64,000 nt of DNA from Bicyclus anynana (GCF_947172395.1 NC_069085.1:1210112-1274111), one strand, 5' to 3'; positions 1 to 11,620 are shown, numbered from the stretch's first letter. The notes: generated by a model not told the origin, from the letters alone. Program-made: numbers and translations.

Positions 1-1735
1 GATAATAAGCTGGAGCAGGTGATATTTGGAGTTTCGCATTATATGACCCAGGTATTCGAGCTTCCTCCTTTGGACTTGTTGCAGAACTTCTGTTGGCTTT
101 CCCATTTTTTGCAGCACAGTAGTATTGCGTATACGATCCCTCCATGATATTCGCAGTATCCGCCTGTAAACCCACATCTCAAATGCCTCAAGCTTACTAC
201 ACATCGCTTGTGTTAGTGTCCAAGCTTCAACCCCATAAAGTAACACAGAGAAAACGTAACATCGCGCTACTCTCATCCTCAGAGATATTTTTAAATTGCG
301 GTCACAGAGAACTTTTTTTAATTTAGTAAAAGCATTTCTTGCTTGTTCAATGCGGCATCGTATTTCCAGACTATGATCCCCGGTTTCGTCAAACATACAT
401 CCCAAATACCGATATCGCTGTACCCTTTCTATTATTTTATCATGTAGATACAAAGAGTTGCATCTGATTGGCTTTCGGCTGATGGTCATGTATTTTGTCT
501 TTTTGCAGTTAATATTGATGCCATAAGAATTGCTGGCGGAGGATACTTCATTGACTAACGATTGCAAGACTATCGGCTAATAGAATGGTATCATCCGCAT
601 ATCTAATGTTATTTATTAGTATGCCGTTCACCGTTACACCTTCATTAATATTCTCAAGCGCTTCTTCGAATATTGCTTCGGCATAAACATTAAATAATAA
701 GGGAGACAAAATGCAACCTTGTCGTACCCCGCGCAGTAGGTATGTCAATATACGAAGTTGTGTGTCGTTCAACCCTGACATTAGCTGACTGTTTCCAATA
801 CAAGTTCCTGATAAACTGGATATCTTTATAATCTAAGCCAGCTTTCGACAAAATCTCCATAAGCTTGATGTGGCGTACACGATCAAACGCCTTTTCGTAA
901 TCAATGAAACAGACATACAGATCACAATTTAAATCCAGACATCTTTGCATTAGCACTTGAAAACCAAACCCTTGTACCTAGTCCATCACGAAAACCAAAT
1001 TGTGTTTTTGAAAGCAAAACTTCGCACTTCCGAAATATTCTTTTATGTAGTATTTTAAGAAATATTTTTAAAATGTGGCTCATAAGAGATATTGTTCTGT
1101 AATCACTACAAAACTTGGGATTTTTGATTTTCGGTAATATTACAAATGTGGACTTTAGCCAATCCGCTGGAATTTTGCCCGTGTCATAAATGACATTGAA
1201 AAGTTGTACTAGATAATCTAAATTAGTTTCTTCTACTTCTTTTATGAGCTCGACAGGAATTTCGTCTGGACCTACTGCTTTTCCAGACTTCAACGATACA
1301 ATTGCATGAGAAACTTCTCTCTTTGTAATCGGCGGGCCATCATCGACAGCAACAATATTGTTGAAGTCTTCTCTGTCATCATAAAATAGTTCTCTAATGT
1401 AATCCTCCCATAGCAACAGTTTATCTCTTACATCAGTTATAAATGTCCCATCGGCGTCTTTGACAGTACTCATGACCCTACCTTGATATGTTGGTGCTAT
1501 CATTTGCCGAATCTTTCTATGCATATTAAAACTGTCGTGTCGCTTATCTGAGTCCTCAATATCTGAGCACAAACTTTCCAGCCATTTTTCTTTTGCTTCT
1601 TTAATTTTATTCAAAATTTTTATCTGCAACTGGTCATACTTTTCCTTGTCTGCTTTACTTTTCCTTCTGTCATCCATAATACTCAATATTTCTTCAGTCA
1701 TCCACTCAGCAGTTTTTAAAAACTTTAAAGTTAGT
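1..1735 (-). mobile_element. RTE-type non-LTR retrotransposon, truncated and frameshifted
   Basis: Read on the minus strand, three overlapping frames carry consecutive reverse-transcriptase blocks: SDYRTISLMSHI and QFGFRDGLGTR near 1000-1130, FIDYEKAFDRVRH near 860-920, GVRQGCILSPLLFNVY near 690-730, and the catalytic RYADDTILLAD near 570-610. Further on, the RTE-like C-terminal block YLGHIMRNSKYHLLQLI reaches the left edge. The switches between frames, near 920-1000 and 690-780, are frameshifts, so the copy is dead. The 5' end (endonuclease region) is missing and the 3' end lies outside the window. The block order and the KxLGHIMR-type ending fit the RTE clade; this is family recognition without a search. 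Confidence 0.9.
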
Positions 1736-1997
1736 TAAACACCTATAAATCATCGATAAGTCGCTATCAGGTATGGCACATCCCTACCGAAGTGTCACAT
1801 TACGCTCCACTCGGGCCTCCTTATTTTTATTTAGTCAAATTGTAGCTGAAATAAAACCGGCGTCGCAATAAAAATACCATCCGTACTGTTATTGCAGCGC
1901 GACGGGAATAGACGCGTGTCGCGCGCTCCCGCATAGACTAACTAACTAAATGAGCATTAGGTAGCTATTCTACCTAACATCCATCGTGTAAGTTTTG

Positions 1998-2306
1998 ACG
2001 GCCTCCGTGGCGCAGTGGTATGCGCGGTGGATTTACAAGACGGAGGTCCTGGGTTCGATTCCCCGGCTGGGCAGATTGAGATTTTCTTAATTTGTCCAGA
2101 TCTGGCTGGTGGGGGGCTTCGGCTAGTTACCACCCTACCGGCAAAGACGTACCGCCAAGCGATTCAGCGTTCCGGTACGATGCCGTGTAGAAACCGAAAG
2201 GGGTGTGGATTTTCATCCTCCTCCTAACAAGTTAGTCCGCTTTCATCTTAGACATCATCAGGTGAGATTGTAGTCAAGGGCTAACTTGTAAATAATAAAA
2301 AAAAAA
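1998..2306 (+). mobile_element. tRNA-derived SINE, family A, near full length
   Basis: The 5' head has RNA polymerase III boxes in tRNA-like spacing (A box TGGCGCAGTGG, B box GGTTCGATTCC). The body contains the blocks ACCCTACCGGCAAAGACGTA and CTAACAAGTTAG, and the copy ends in an A-rich tail. The same sequence recurs at 3392, 10276, 15802 and as fragments elsewhere, which defines a dispersed family. Confidence 0.85.
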
Positions 2307-2437
2307 TCGCATATGAAGTTAATTGAAGGTTTATTTTCAACGGCTAAAATTGAAAATGCAACACTGCTCGAAATAAAGCGCCGAGTTCTTAAAACGTTGT
2401 CATGTGAACTTGGAAATGCATTTGTTGTATTTGAACG

Positions 2438-2490
2438 CTTTTTTAGCGTCCGTTAAAAAATTTGGAATTTTTTAACGGACGCTAAAAAAA
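2438..2490. repeat. Perfect inverted repeat (hairpin), 24-bp arms
   Basis: Left arm 2439-2462 and right arm 2466-2489 are exact reverse complements around a 3-base centre (TGG). The arm core is TTAGCGTCCGTTAAAAAATT. No coding sequence surrounds it. Confidence 0.9.
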
Positions 2491-2698
2491 GGAGGAGGAG
2501 GAGAAGGAGTGCGAATCAGGTATTATACTTAATTACAAGAGTTTTCATTTGAAACTTTTTCCTTTACATAGGCTAAATAAAAAAAGCATAAAAAGCATAG
2601 AAATATTCTAAGCTTCACGACAGTCCTATGTCTAATTGTCTATCTTTTAAAGTTACGCGTCTGCTTTTTTAAAGTGAACGTAGTTTAATAGAATTCTT

Positions 2699-3060
2699 CA
2701 TCACCATCATTAACAGCCGATGGTCGTACACAGCTGGACATAGGCCTCTTGCATGGACTTCCAAACAACACGATCTTTAGCTACTAGCATACAGCGGTTC
2801 CCTGTAATACGCTTGATGTCCTCAGTTCACCTAATGGGGGTCGACGTACACTGCGCTTTCTGCAGGGTTTTCATTCCAGAACTTTGGGACCCCAACTTTC
2901 ATCGAGTCTACGAACTATATATGTGCCCTGCCCATTACTTCAGCTTCGCGACAGATATGTCAGTGACTTGGATTCTTTTGCGAATCTCCTCATTTTTGCT
3001 TCGATTACGCAGAGAAACTCTAAGCATAGCTCGCTCCATTGCCCGCTGAGTGACTTTATG
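2699..3060 (-). mobile_element. RTE-type retrotransposon 3' fragment
   Basis: The minus strand resembles the C-terminal end of RTE polymerases: the region around 2990-3050 reads as RAMERAML-like followed by an arginine-rich RNEEIRKR-type block. Related fragments in this window lie at 13640, 44755 and 54357. It is degraded, with no long ORF. Confidence 0.6.
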
Positions 3061-3391
3061 AGGCCACATTTAGTGATCAAGTCTCATATTATAGATCAAA
3101 TTAATAGAATTATCATCATTAATACCTAACTTAACCATCTGCAATATTTATTCATTGGCGCACGCACTCAGGAAGGGCGAAAGTTTCCACTTATGTCCGC
3201 CGCGCGCTGCCTGTCAACCTGTTACACTAAACACTTGCACACGCGTTGAATACTCGGCACCCATCATTATCGGTTTACTTCAACCCACTAAAGAGCCAGG
3301 GCTCCCTCCTTTTAGGAGAGGGGATATGGAGTTTAGACCCACCATACTGCTCCAAAAGTTGGCGGGCAAGGGTGTTAATGTTAATGTTTTT

Positions 3392-3872
3392 GATGGCCTC
3401 CGTGGCGAAGTAGTATGCGCGGTGGAATTACAAGACGGAGGTCCTAGATACGATCTCTGGCTGGGTCAATTAAGGGTTTCTTAATTGAACAGGTTTGGCT
3501 GGTGTCGCTGGCTGGGTTGTGGTAGTTTATGTAATGTTCCCGTGACTCAGTCATCAAGCGGCGAATCGGAACACCGTGGGCAGGGGCGTAACTACCGCCG
3601 TATCACCCGTAGGCAAAAGTTGAAAACATCATACATAATAGCGAGCATTTTTTTGTGAGAATTCGTTACTCTTCATTTGGGGCCCCCCCAACTAATATAG
3701 GGTTTCTGTAAGGCACGCTACGCCACTGACTGCCAAGCTATTTAGCGTTCCGGTGCGATGTCATAACCACAAGGGGTGTGGATTTTCATCCTACTCCTTA
3801 CAACTTAGCCCGCTTCCATCTTAGATTGCATCATCACTAACAATCAAGTGAGATTGTACTCAAGGGCGAAAA
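3392..3872 (+). mobile_element. SINE family A, interrupted copy
   Basis: The SINE A head (GGCCTCCGTGGCGAAGTAG) starts near 3394 and the SINE A 3' block (GTGTGGATTTTCATCCTACT) resumes near 3776. Between them lies a separate short TIR element (3581-3728). Confidence 0.75.
3581..3728. mobile_element. Short TIR element (MITE), CAGTGGCGTR family, inside a SINE
   Basis: The ends are CAGGGGCGTAACTA and, inverted, CAGTGGCGTAGCGTG, about 148 bp apart, and the element splits a SINE A copy. Related TIR ends occur at 10053-10195 and 49746-49888. No transposase frame is present, so it is non-autonomous. Confidence 0.6.
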
Positions 3873-4134
3873 CATCGGTGTTGGTTGGTGTTACGTCCCT
3901 GTACCTCATCGTGCTCTCTGAGATACAGGGACGTAACACCAAATTCCCATCTCCAGTCTGAAAAAGTCTGAAATTATCCCCTCTAATAAAAGTAGGGAGA
4001 CCATTATAAGTGCGCCATTCCAAGGCAGATAATGATGATAATACAATATGAGTAAATAGCCTGAAACTTCATTCATGCATTTTTTCACATAGACGTAGAG
4101 CTTTTGTCAATCTGCTTAGAATCAGTTTATTACC

Positions 4135-4190
4135 ATCATCCTCATTATCAACATCATCATCATCATTATCATCATCATCACCATCAGATG
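4135..4190. repeat. ATC/TCA microsatellite
   Basis: Imperfect run of ATC trinucleotides (ATCATCATCATCATTATC and similar). Confidence 0.85.
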
Positions 4191-4726
4191 GATATACGCG
4201 TCTTGTAAGGACAACCAAACACCTCTATCTTAAACCGCCTATAACCAATAACTCTCTGCAACCCGTCTAATATACAATCATTAAAAATATCTAACACTAA
4301 AGTACTTTTTATTCAAATGGATCAAAATGAGCCTAATCACAACGCCATAAGAGCTACTTTCCCAATCAAACCCGAATCAGTAGCAGGACCATATGAAATG
4401 CAAGTATTAGGCAGCTCGTAGGTGCTTACGTACGAACAGCAAGTTGTTAACGTTCACCAAGTGTGTCGTGTGTCGCGGGTATGTCGCCACGTGCCGGGTG
4501 AACGACACGCCGTCTATTTCAGTGCTTAAATAAGTATAATTATATATGGAAAAGGGAATGACTTCTGTCTGTGAATGGGGCACGCCTCACTGACTCCCCG
4601 GCTTAGGTCGGTACTTGCTCATTCTGTAAAACGAAACTGTTCATATAAAACACTAATTTTGTACCTCAATTTGATCTTAAGATGGTAATAAACTACTACA
4701 AAAGGTAGGTCTACAGTTTTATTAAG

Positions 4727-4910
4727 GTACTAGCTGACGCCGCGTGGTTCCCGTTCCTGTAGGAATATGGGATAACGTATAGCCTATAGCCTTCCTCGAT
4801 AAACGGGCTATCTAACACTGAAAGAATTTTTCAAATTGGACCAGTAGTTCCTGAGATTGGTGCGTTCAAACAAACAAACTCTTCAGCTTTATAATATTAG
4901 TAGGTATAGA
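4727..4910 (+). mobile_element. Dispersed repeat ending TATAATATTAGTAGG
   Basis: Starts with CTAGCTGACGCCGCGTGGTT and ends with TTTATAATATTAGTAGGTA. Copies with similar start or end blocks occur at 7470, 17085, 20020 (minus), 27376 and 39645. These ends are common in lepidopteran genomes and probably derive from a non-LTR element's 3' region (inference). Confidence 0.6.
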
Positions 4911-4982
4911 TTTGAGTGAAAACGCACTAAGGGTTAACCAGTCATTAATAACCAATCATTAATAATAAATCCATATTCATCT

Positions 4983-5200
4983 CACCGGTGAGTACGAGTT
5001 TCCTCTTACAATGAGAAGGATTAGGCTAATAGTCCATACGCTGGCCCAATGCGGATTGGCAGACTTCACATACGTAAAGATGAATAATAACGTAATTAAG
5101 AAAATTCTTTGGTATGCAGGTTTCCTCACGATGTTTTTCCTTCACCGTTTGAAACACGTGAAATTTAATTTCTTAAAATGCATGAGAGCGTGAGCGAGAG
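4983..5200 (-). mobile_element. SINE family B, 3' part
   Basis: On the minus strand it matches the body of the GTGATAGCCCAGTGG SINE: TTTCACGTGTTTCAAACGGTG, then ATCGTGAGGAAACCTGCATA, then the GTCTGCCAATCCGCATTGGG block. Confidence 0.65.
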
Positions 5201-5296
5201 CAAGATACCATGGTGTTTGGAGGTCCATGCCAGAGGTCTATGTCCAGCTGTGGACGGCCAATGCAGGACGTAGACCTGACTAATGATAATATGATG

Positions 5297-5486
5297 ACCA
5301 TATTGGGCTCACTGCTGAGCTCGAGTCTCGTCTCAGAATGAGAGGGGTTAAGCCAATAGACCATATACAATTTCTTAAAATGCACACAACTGAAAAGTCG
5401 GAGGTGCATGCCCCGGATCGGATTCGAACCCACACCGTCCGGAATCGGAGGCAGATGTCATAGCCACTGGACTATCACGGCTCCAA
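5297..5486 (-). mobile_element. SINE family B, internally deleted copy
   Basis: On the minus strand the tRNA-like head (GTGATAGTCCAGTGGC, B box GGTTCGAATCC) begins near 5483. The body is missing most of its middle, and the copy ends in the GAGACTCGAGCTCAGCAGTG block. Confidence 0.75.
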
Positions 5487-7110
5487 CATATTGTATCATA
5501 CGATCAGCACGTATTGGGCGTTCGTAACACGTTATCTGGAGAGCAGCCAGACAACGGATTTTCGTGTTTTAATATTATCGTTTCATTCATAAGTGCGTGG
5601 ACGATATTTGTAACAATTCCTGCTCGCCATAGCTGTGCCTTACTCAATATTTTTAGACTATTTTAATGGCCCACTACCACCACTACAGGACTATATCTTC
5701 CTTCTTCTTCTTCATCTCAAAAATGCTCCAGAATGAGTCTTTACAAGCAGCGTGGCGAAGCCAAACCCATGAAAAAAAAGTCACGCGTCTCCTTGACATC
5801 CACATATACAAACTTTTTCATGATTTGTATTTCAAAAAACACTTATAACAATTACGTACATTAATTTAATGATCAATAATTAATTACCAATAAAAAGACT
5901 CCAACTTATTTCTTTAGTTTTATCGAACAGTTTTTAAAATTAATATTCGAAATTGCTGATGCAACGCTTCGTGTCGTACTGACTTGAGAATGTATTCGTT
6001 TTTGAATTTTGTATTTGGAACGGCTACGACACTGCCGTGTTCCTGTGCGCTCTATCTGCGTATTATTCTTTAATCTGTGGTTATTTTAAGTCAAATTTAT
6101 CTTTTGCTATTTTCTGGTGAGGCCACAGTCACAGTAGATGTGTCTTGAGAGCAGGCAACCTATGCGTTTTTAATTCAGTTTGGTAGGTATATTCTTTTTA
6201 CTCGTGTACGTTTTTCTTAAATAGCAGATGAGGATAGTTGATCAAAAAAAATCAGTTAAAAATTAAATACTTTGTTATTGTTTGACCGCAATAAAACTAG
6301 GCAATCTATCTGCAATGAGTCAATGTGAATGTTATCTATCATATTTTATTTCATAACACTAATAAATAACAAATGAGAGTAGGTATTTTCCAATAACGGA
6401 TCATAGACCATATACATAGATAGTTTCGTCGGGGTCAAAAAGGCTAAAACCACAGAAAACGTATGTACAAGCTAAAACTCACGTTATTTTATTTCAAGTA
6501 GCAGGCGCCCCGCGGGTTCCCTGCGTAGTTTCGATTCCCGTTGGAATACGGTAATGAAATCTTGGTACTCGTTGATAACGTAATTTTCCATGGAATGTTG
6601 AATTCGGTCTTAGGATTTCGAAGCATATTTGTAACAAACAATCAAATCTTTACCTCTATATTAATATCAGTTAATATTTACTAATAAACGAAGGCCTGAA
6701 GCCAATAGTCTAGTTGTCCCACGAAAACCGCATTAAATAATAAAAAATACCTTTTATTAAGTATTTTTACGTTTCAGTTTAAATTCTTTAATACCTACTC
6801 AATGAGTGATTGGAATTCATCTCAAGAAGTTTAGATAAAATGATTAAATATTATCTTTTAATTTGCAGGTAGTAAAGGGAGAAAATGCTCAATCATATCT
6901 ACAATACTCATGCAATTTTCTTGTTTCATATTTTACGTTATATGTAATAGCGACATCTATCGTGTAATGCTTGAACTACTTGGCAGCGCCATCTATCTAA
7001 ACCTTAAGAAACAACAAGCTGCACAGTGATAAAATGCCCATTGGTTTTTACAAATGTTTAGGTCGGTACTACACAGTTCTGTAAAATGGTACTAGATGTC
7101 GTAACAGTCT
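5487..7110. other. AT-rich stretch, no gene seen
   Basis: No open frame with recognisable protein character and no clear tandem structure. Short frames here lack codon bias and similarity to anything I recognise. Confidence 0.6.
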
Positions 7111-7117
7111 TATGACA

Positions 7118-7275
7118 ATAGCATAATAGCCAAACGGTAAGAGAGGTCGAACTCATCACCGAGGGGTGGTGGTTCGATCCCCGCTCTGTTGGTCTATCAT
7201 CGTACCCACTCCTAATACAATCTTTCTCGACTAGTCGGAGGGGAATGAAAATATTGGTCATATTTAAAAGATAGA
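7118..7275 (+). mobile_element. tRNA-derived SINE-like repeat
   Basis: Contains an A-box-like TAGCCAAACGGTAAGAG and a B-box-like GGTTCGATCCCC 40 bp apart, followed by a non-tRNA body. It does not fold as a full tRNA because the 3' acceptor half is absent. Confidence 0.5.
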
Positions 7276-7469
7276 TCAAATATTTTTAAAAAAAAATGAA
7301 CTTCTAGAGGGTACGTAAAAACTCAATTTTATATCTGAAAACCCTTGAATATTTGAGTTGTTTGCATTTGATTTGATTACTTCAAAGAGAAAGTTGGCTA
7401 AATAGTAGGTAGGTACTTTGAATTGATGCGTATGTCTATTGCTTTATACTTAGCTTTTAAATAATTTTC

Positions 7470-7620
7470 ATGATTAGAATAGAAGAAATCTAAAGTAGCC
7501 TATATTGTATCTAGGGTATAAACTATCTCCATTCCAAATTTCAGCAAAATCGGTTTAGTAGTTGCGGAGGCGAAACAAATATACACACACTTTCGCGTTT
7601 TTAATAATGATATGTAACGG
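7470..7620 (+). mobile_element. Dispersed repeat, 3' part of the TATAATATTAGTAGG family
   Basis: Contains the family blocks TCCATTCCAAATTTCAGC, AAATCGGTTTAGTAGTTG and CACACTTTCGCGTTTTTAAT, as in the copies at 17085 and 27376. Confidence 0.5.
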
Positions 7621-8035
7621 AACTGAATACAAAAGTTTTTGGAATAGAAAATCTATTGAGAATCTTAACCCTGTATTGTAATAAAATCCATTTGATAGAC
7701 CCGTCATGAGCTTCACGAGACAATAGTGTTGGCAACTGGGGTCTGACAGACCAATGTCATGCGGAACCGCTGGCTTGGTTTCCACCAACAAAACATTACA
7801 ATCTGTCAAGCTAAAATTAACTTTATTGTATAGCAGTAAGGCATACACTGAACGTAAATAAATCATGGTCGGAGTCTATTAAAATTTTATTACTCGTAAA
7901 ACGTTGGTCACACGTTCTGTTTAACAGTTTGATGTACATTGATGGGATTTTGTAAACAATGTACAAAATGTAAATTAACTGACTCAAAAAGGAAATCAAT
8001 GGATGTTTAGGTTTTCAGATACACTATTATGACAA

Positions 8036-8170
8036 ATTGCATTGGTTGGTGCAGTGGTTAGGTCAGGCTTCACGAGGTACTGGGTTCGAGTCTCGAGTCT
8101 ATGAAATACTGAGATTTTCTTCCTAGAACTTATCTGTAGAAATTCTGAATTTGAAGTAAGGACGTTGGTG
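8036..8170 (+). mobile_element. tRNA-derived SINE-like repeat
   Basis: Has an A-box-like TTGGTGCAGTGGTTAG and a B-box-like GGGTTCGAGTCTC, then a TGAGATTTTCTTCCTAG body. Similar bodies occur near 10893 and 50148. Confidence 0.5.
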
Positions 8171-8579
8171 GTGTTACACTCCTGCCTTGGAGACATTATT
8201 AACTTCAGTCAACACAGTGTTAATAATGTTAATAATGTCTCCTGCCTCGGAGACATTATTAACATTTAATAGTAGTAGTTAAATAATTTAACATTGTCAC
8301 TATAAACCCACCAACCTGCATTGGAACAGGGAGGTGGATTTAAGTCTCATATCCCCTCTATAATGGATATGAGGCTTGTCAAAAAAAAAATATTATTAAA
8401 GAATTTTATTTACTGGTATAGTAAAATGGTAAAATGCAGACGTAGGTAAATCAGGGTTATGCTACAGTTACATTGACGAACCACAAATAGTGAAGTTTAT
8501 ATACGTTAATTACATTAATTACCTAACACATATTTGTCACCCGGCAAAGACACTCGATGTACATCTACCGCCAAAAGTG

Positions 8580-8754
8580 AGCGAGACCTCATCGCGCCAA
8601 CTCGACGAGTACGTATTTTTAGCTCGCGGCGTCCGCTCGCGCGGCGACCAGACGTTTTATAACCAAAACCAACGTACAATGCATCTGTGAATTGTGATTA
8701 GTGCACAAAACTGTGGTTTGTCACCCTAGGGAATAAAAGTGAAATGTGTTCATT
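8580..8754 (+). promoter_or_regulatory. Candidate promoter and 5' leader
   Basis: A locally GC/CpG-rich island (GCGGCGTCCGCTCGCGCGGC near 8628-8647) in AT-rich surroundings is followed by a TATA-like TTTTATAACC near 8655 and about 90 bases later by an ATG with an adequate context (CATTATGA). It could drive the short exon at 8755 or be an upstream Atg3 promoter. Sequence inspection alone cannot decide. Confidence 0.3.
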
Positions 8755-8808
8755 ATGACGAAGGGCCTGAATTTCAAGCGGCCGCGCTACAGGGCCGGCA
8801 AGCGGCGG
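8755..8808 (+). CDS. Candidate first coding exon, gene unknown
   Basis: The ATG opens 18 codons, a strongly basic peptide with the core KRPRYRAGKRR, and runs straight into a consensus donor (CGG|GTGAGT). The codons are GC-rich like the real exons in this window. It does not resemble the Atg3 N-terminus, and no second exon joining it was found. It may be the first exon of an unrelated gene with distant exons, an alternative leader of Atg3, or a chance frame. Confidence 0.3.
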
Positions 8809-9575
8809 GTGAGTTGGAAAATGATCTTTTTCCCACTCTTTATAGGTTAGGTTACGATATTTTGTAGTTGTAAACATGCCAAGGATTCTTGTGATGCTAT
8901 CAGGTACCTAGTGCACTTACCCGGAATACTTTATTTGTGAATTTTTGATTAGGTTTTAGAGAATGCTTTTTTTGAAATAGTAACGAAGGGCGGTACCTAC
9001 TCTTATTTTTTGGATTGTGACATGTGTTCCTAAGTGTACTAACTGTCATTTTTGTATTTTATTAATGTACCTATATAACAGCTGTTTTGTGTATTTTGTT
9101 ATGTTTTTCATTTTGATTATTTTAATAAAACTTTCTACTAAGTATTTTTTAGTAGTTAATGATTTTCCTATGTACCTACTTCTAGAAAGAGAAACCAATT
9201 AAATGTAAATACTAAATAAATACTTAATATTTTAGAATATTAGATTTTACTCTAAAAATACGCGAAATCGTGTGTAGTTGCCCATTTTATAGGTACTAAT
9301 AATAGGTAATTAAAAAAATTAACTTTAAACATTTCTACGGAGTACTTTCATTTCAATTTCTGATGATATTAAGACATACCTACCCACCAGCGGCAAAAAG
9401 TTCATGCAAGCCAATTCCCGTCGGGTTACCTTTAAAAATCCATGCATATTAATTGTTATGCTGTATCATGTATGAGAAATATAATTTCCTTTTGTTTGGG
9501 ATGGCTAGACATTTGCATATTTATAGTTAGTTAGTTACATATAAAATACTACAAATACTTGAGGTATTTGTAGTA
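8809..9575. other. AT-rich stretch, no gene seen
   Basis: Follows the candidate donor at 8809; only AT-rich sequence with short uninformative frames. Confidence 0.5.
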
Positions 9576-9577
9576 TT

Positions 9578-9885
9578 TGAGCAGTTATAGACCGGTGGAT
9601 ATGCTTCTCTCTCTGCCTCCGATTCCGGAGGGTGTGGGTTCGAATCCGGCCCGGGGCATGCACCTTCAACTTTTCAGTTTCAGAAATTAAATATATGTGA
9701 TATTTAATTCTCTCAAAGAAAAGTCTCAAACAGTGAAGGAAAAACATCGTGAGGAAACCTGCACACCATAATTCTCTACCAATCCACATTGGGCCAGCAT
9801 GGTGAACTATTGGCCTAACCCCTTTCATTCTTAGAGGAGACTCGAGCTCAGTGAGCTGAATATAGGTTGATAATGATGACCTCCA
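9578..9885 (+). mobile_element. tRNA-derived SINE, family B, near full length
   Basis: The head (AGTTATAGACCGGTGGATAT; B box GGTTCGAATCC) is followed by the family body, including AGGAAAAACATCGTGAGGAA and CAATCCACATTGGGCCAGCA, ending near TGAATATAGGTTGATAATGA. Confidence 0.8.
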
Positions 9886-10052
9886 AACTGGGATAACTGA
9901 AAAATGTAACATTCTCAAAGAGCGGAATGAATGACGTCACGAGTTGTGGAATGAGTTCCGGTTTCATGAATGAGCGGTGAGTCACTCGCCGGGAGCGGAT
10001 CATACGCTGGCTCCGGGACAGCCGCCCACTGGTTTACCACGGGAGGTAGATG

Positions 10053-10195
10053 CAGTGGCGTGCATAAGCTTTTTAATTAGGGCAAGCATTATTCATAAAA
10101 AATGAAAATTGTATAAAATTACTTCTCTAATACAGTTTCGTAAAGAGTCCACAGGGTAGGCAGCGCATTTTCGCATCTATAAAGTGCACGCCACT
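10053..10195. mobile_element. Short TIR element (MITE), CAGTGGCGTR family
   Basis: Ends are CAGTGGCGTGCATAA and, inverted, AGTGGCGTGCACTT. The 143-bp body contains TTAGGGCAAGCATTATTCAT and has no ORF. Confidence 0.65.
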
Positions 10196-10275
10196 CGGTT
10201 TATGTATGGAACATGCATGCATTGAAGAAAGAAGTCAAATATTTAAAAGTTAAGGTCACTCACGCTTCATGTTTT

Positions 10276-10530
10276 GACGGCTTCCGTGAGGCAGTGGTAT
10301 GTGTATTTATGATTTATAGGATGGAGGTCCTGGGTTCGATCTCCGGGTGCTCCAATTGAGGTTTGGATGGTGGGAGGCTTCGGCCGTAGCTAGTTACCAC
10401 CCTACCAGCAAAGTTGTACCGCCAAGTGATTAAGCGTTCCGATGTCGTGTAGAAACTGAAATGGGTGTGGATTTTCTTCATACGCCTAACAAGTTAGCTC
10501 GCTTCCATCTTATATTGTATCATGCTCATT
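10276..10530 (+). mobile_element. SINE family A
   Basis: The head GACGGCTTCCGTGAGGCAGT and B box GGTTCGATCTCC are followed by the family body. The 3' tail is cut by the TIR element that starts at 10531. Confidence 0.75.
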
Positions 10531-10799
10531 ATTAGAAACGACCTTCACCCATCGGTTTAATGGATGAAAAGTGTTTAACGTATATCAAAATTAGGATGTT
10601 AAAATTACGTTGCGAGAAGGTTGCCTCAAAAACTCCTGGCCAAACTATCATTAATGATAGTTAATAATGGTTAAAAACACTTTGGCCTGGAAACTTTTAG
10701 GCAACCTACTCGCACTATATTTTTAAACGTAAGTAGGTACTAAATTTTATATAAAACACGTTTCATTCAATAAGCAGATGAGTGAAGTTCGTTTCTAAT
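10531..10799. mobile_element. TIR element with an internal palindrome
   Basis: The outer inverted ends are ATTAGAAACGACCTTCAC and (inverted) ATTAGAAACGAACTTCAC. Inside, 10609-10718 forms a second long inverted repeat (GCGAGAAGGTTGCCT against its complement). No ORF. Confidence 0.7.
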
Positions 10800-10892
10800 A
10801 CGAATCTACGACTATAAAGCCTCCCAAGACTGTCACCCAGGATGACCTTAACCAATCCCTGAATTGAAGTTAGTAGTAACTATAAATCAATG

Positions 10893-11010
10893 AGGAAATG
10901 GTTAACTATATGGCTTAGGAACACGAGGTCGAAGGTTCGAATCCTGGATCTGGCTAGGGAATTTAAGCTTTTCTTTGTACAAAGAATTTTTCAGTAAACT
11001 ATCAAGTAAT
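10893..11010 (+). mobile_element. tRNA-derived SINE-like fragment
   Basis: B-box-like AAGGTTCGAATCCTGG preceded by a weak A box (TGGTTAACTATATGGC). Confidence 0.4.
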
Positions 11011-11032
11011 GACATCATTAGAGCATGGTGAG

Positions 11033-11203
11033 TCAGGGTGGCTATTCTGTAACGATTTTTTTATCACTTTGACAGTGTGAACTTCGAACTCGCATCTATC
11101 GCTCTCTGTCTATAGTATCATGTTAGACAGAGAGAGGTAGAGGTGAATTCGAAACTCGTACTTGTGAGTTATACAAAATAATATTACAGAATAGGCCTCC
11201 TGA
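11033..11203. mobile_element. Short TIR element (MITE)
   Basis: The ends TCAGGGTGGCTATTCTGTAA and, inverted, TCAGGAGGCCTATTCTGTAA match over about 20 bp. The interior also folds back (CTCTCTGTCTA against TAGACAGAGAG). No ORF. Confidence 0.7.
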
Positions 11204-11263
11204 GGTCCATATCTCTCCGCTGACCTTTTTTTAAGCCATATAAAAAAGTTTAATAAAAAAAAA

Positions 11264-11620
11264 ATTCAACCGACTTCAAAAACATAAAACATACTAACTA
11301 AACTAAAAACCGAAAAATAACATCATTTTAAGTTCTATATATCATATTATGTTTTAACTGATGATCAGTTTGAAGGCGGTGCTAGCCCGATGATGTATTA
11401 ATTCATGTAATGTAACAATATCATAAAGATTTAGGATTTTCAGACAGTGTTCTTTCATGTAGTTCTTTCAGAAACGGCTTAAATTAACACAACACCGGTT
11501 TAATTTAAAAAAAAAAATTAGTTAAATCGGTCTAGGCCTCTTTGAGTAATTAGGTAAAATACATACAAATAAACATAGTCGAATTAAGAACCTCCTCCTT
11601 TTTTTGAAGTCGGTTAAAAA
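11264..11620. mobile_element. TIR element with AACCGACTTCAAAAA ends
   Basis: Starts CAACCGACTTCAAAAACA and ends with the inverse CTTTTTTTGAAGTCGGTT; about 350 bp with no coding frame. A related element at 17541-19173 has been split by a retrotransposon. Confidence 0.65.

Noticed and set aside
1998..2070. tRNA gene (A and B boxes with good spacing)
   Set aside because: The 3' half does not complete a cloverleaf and the same head occurs many times joined to a common non-tRNA body, so these are SINEs. The same applies at 15802, 9578, 52477, 55291 and 35910.
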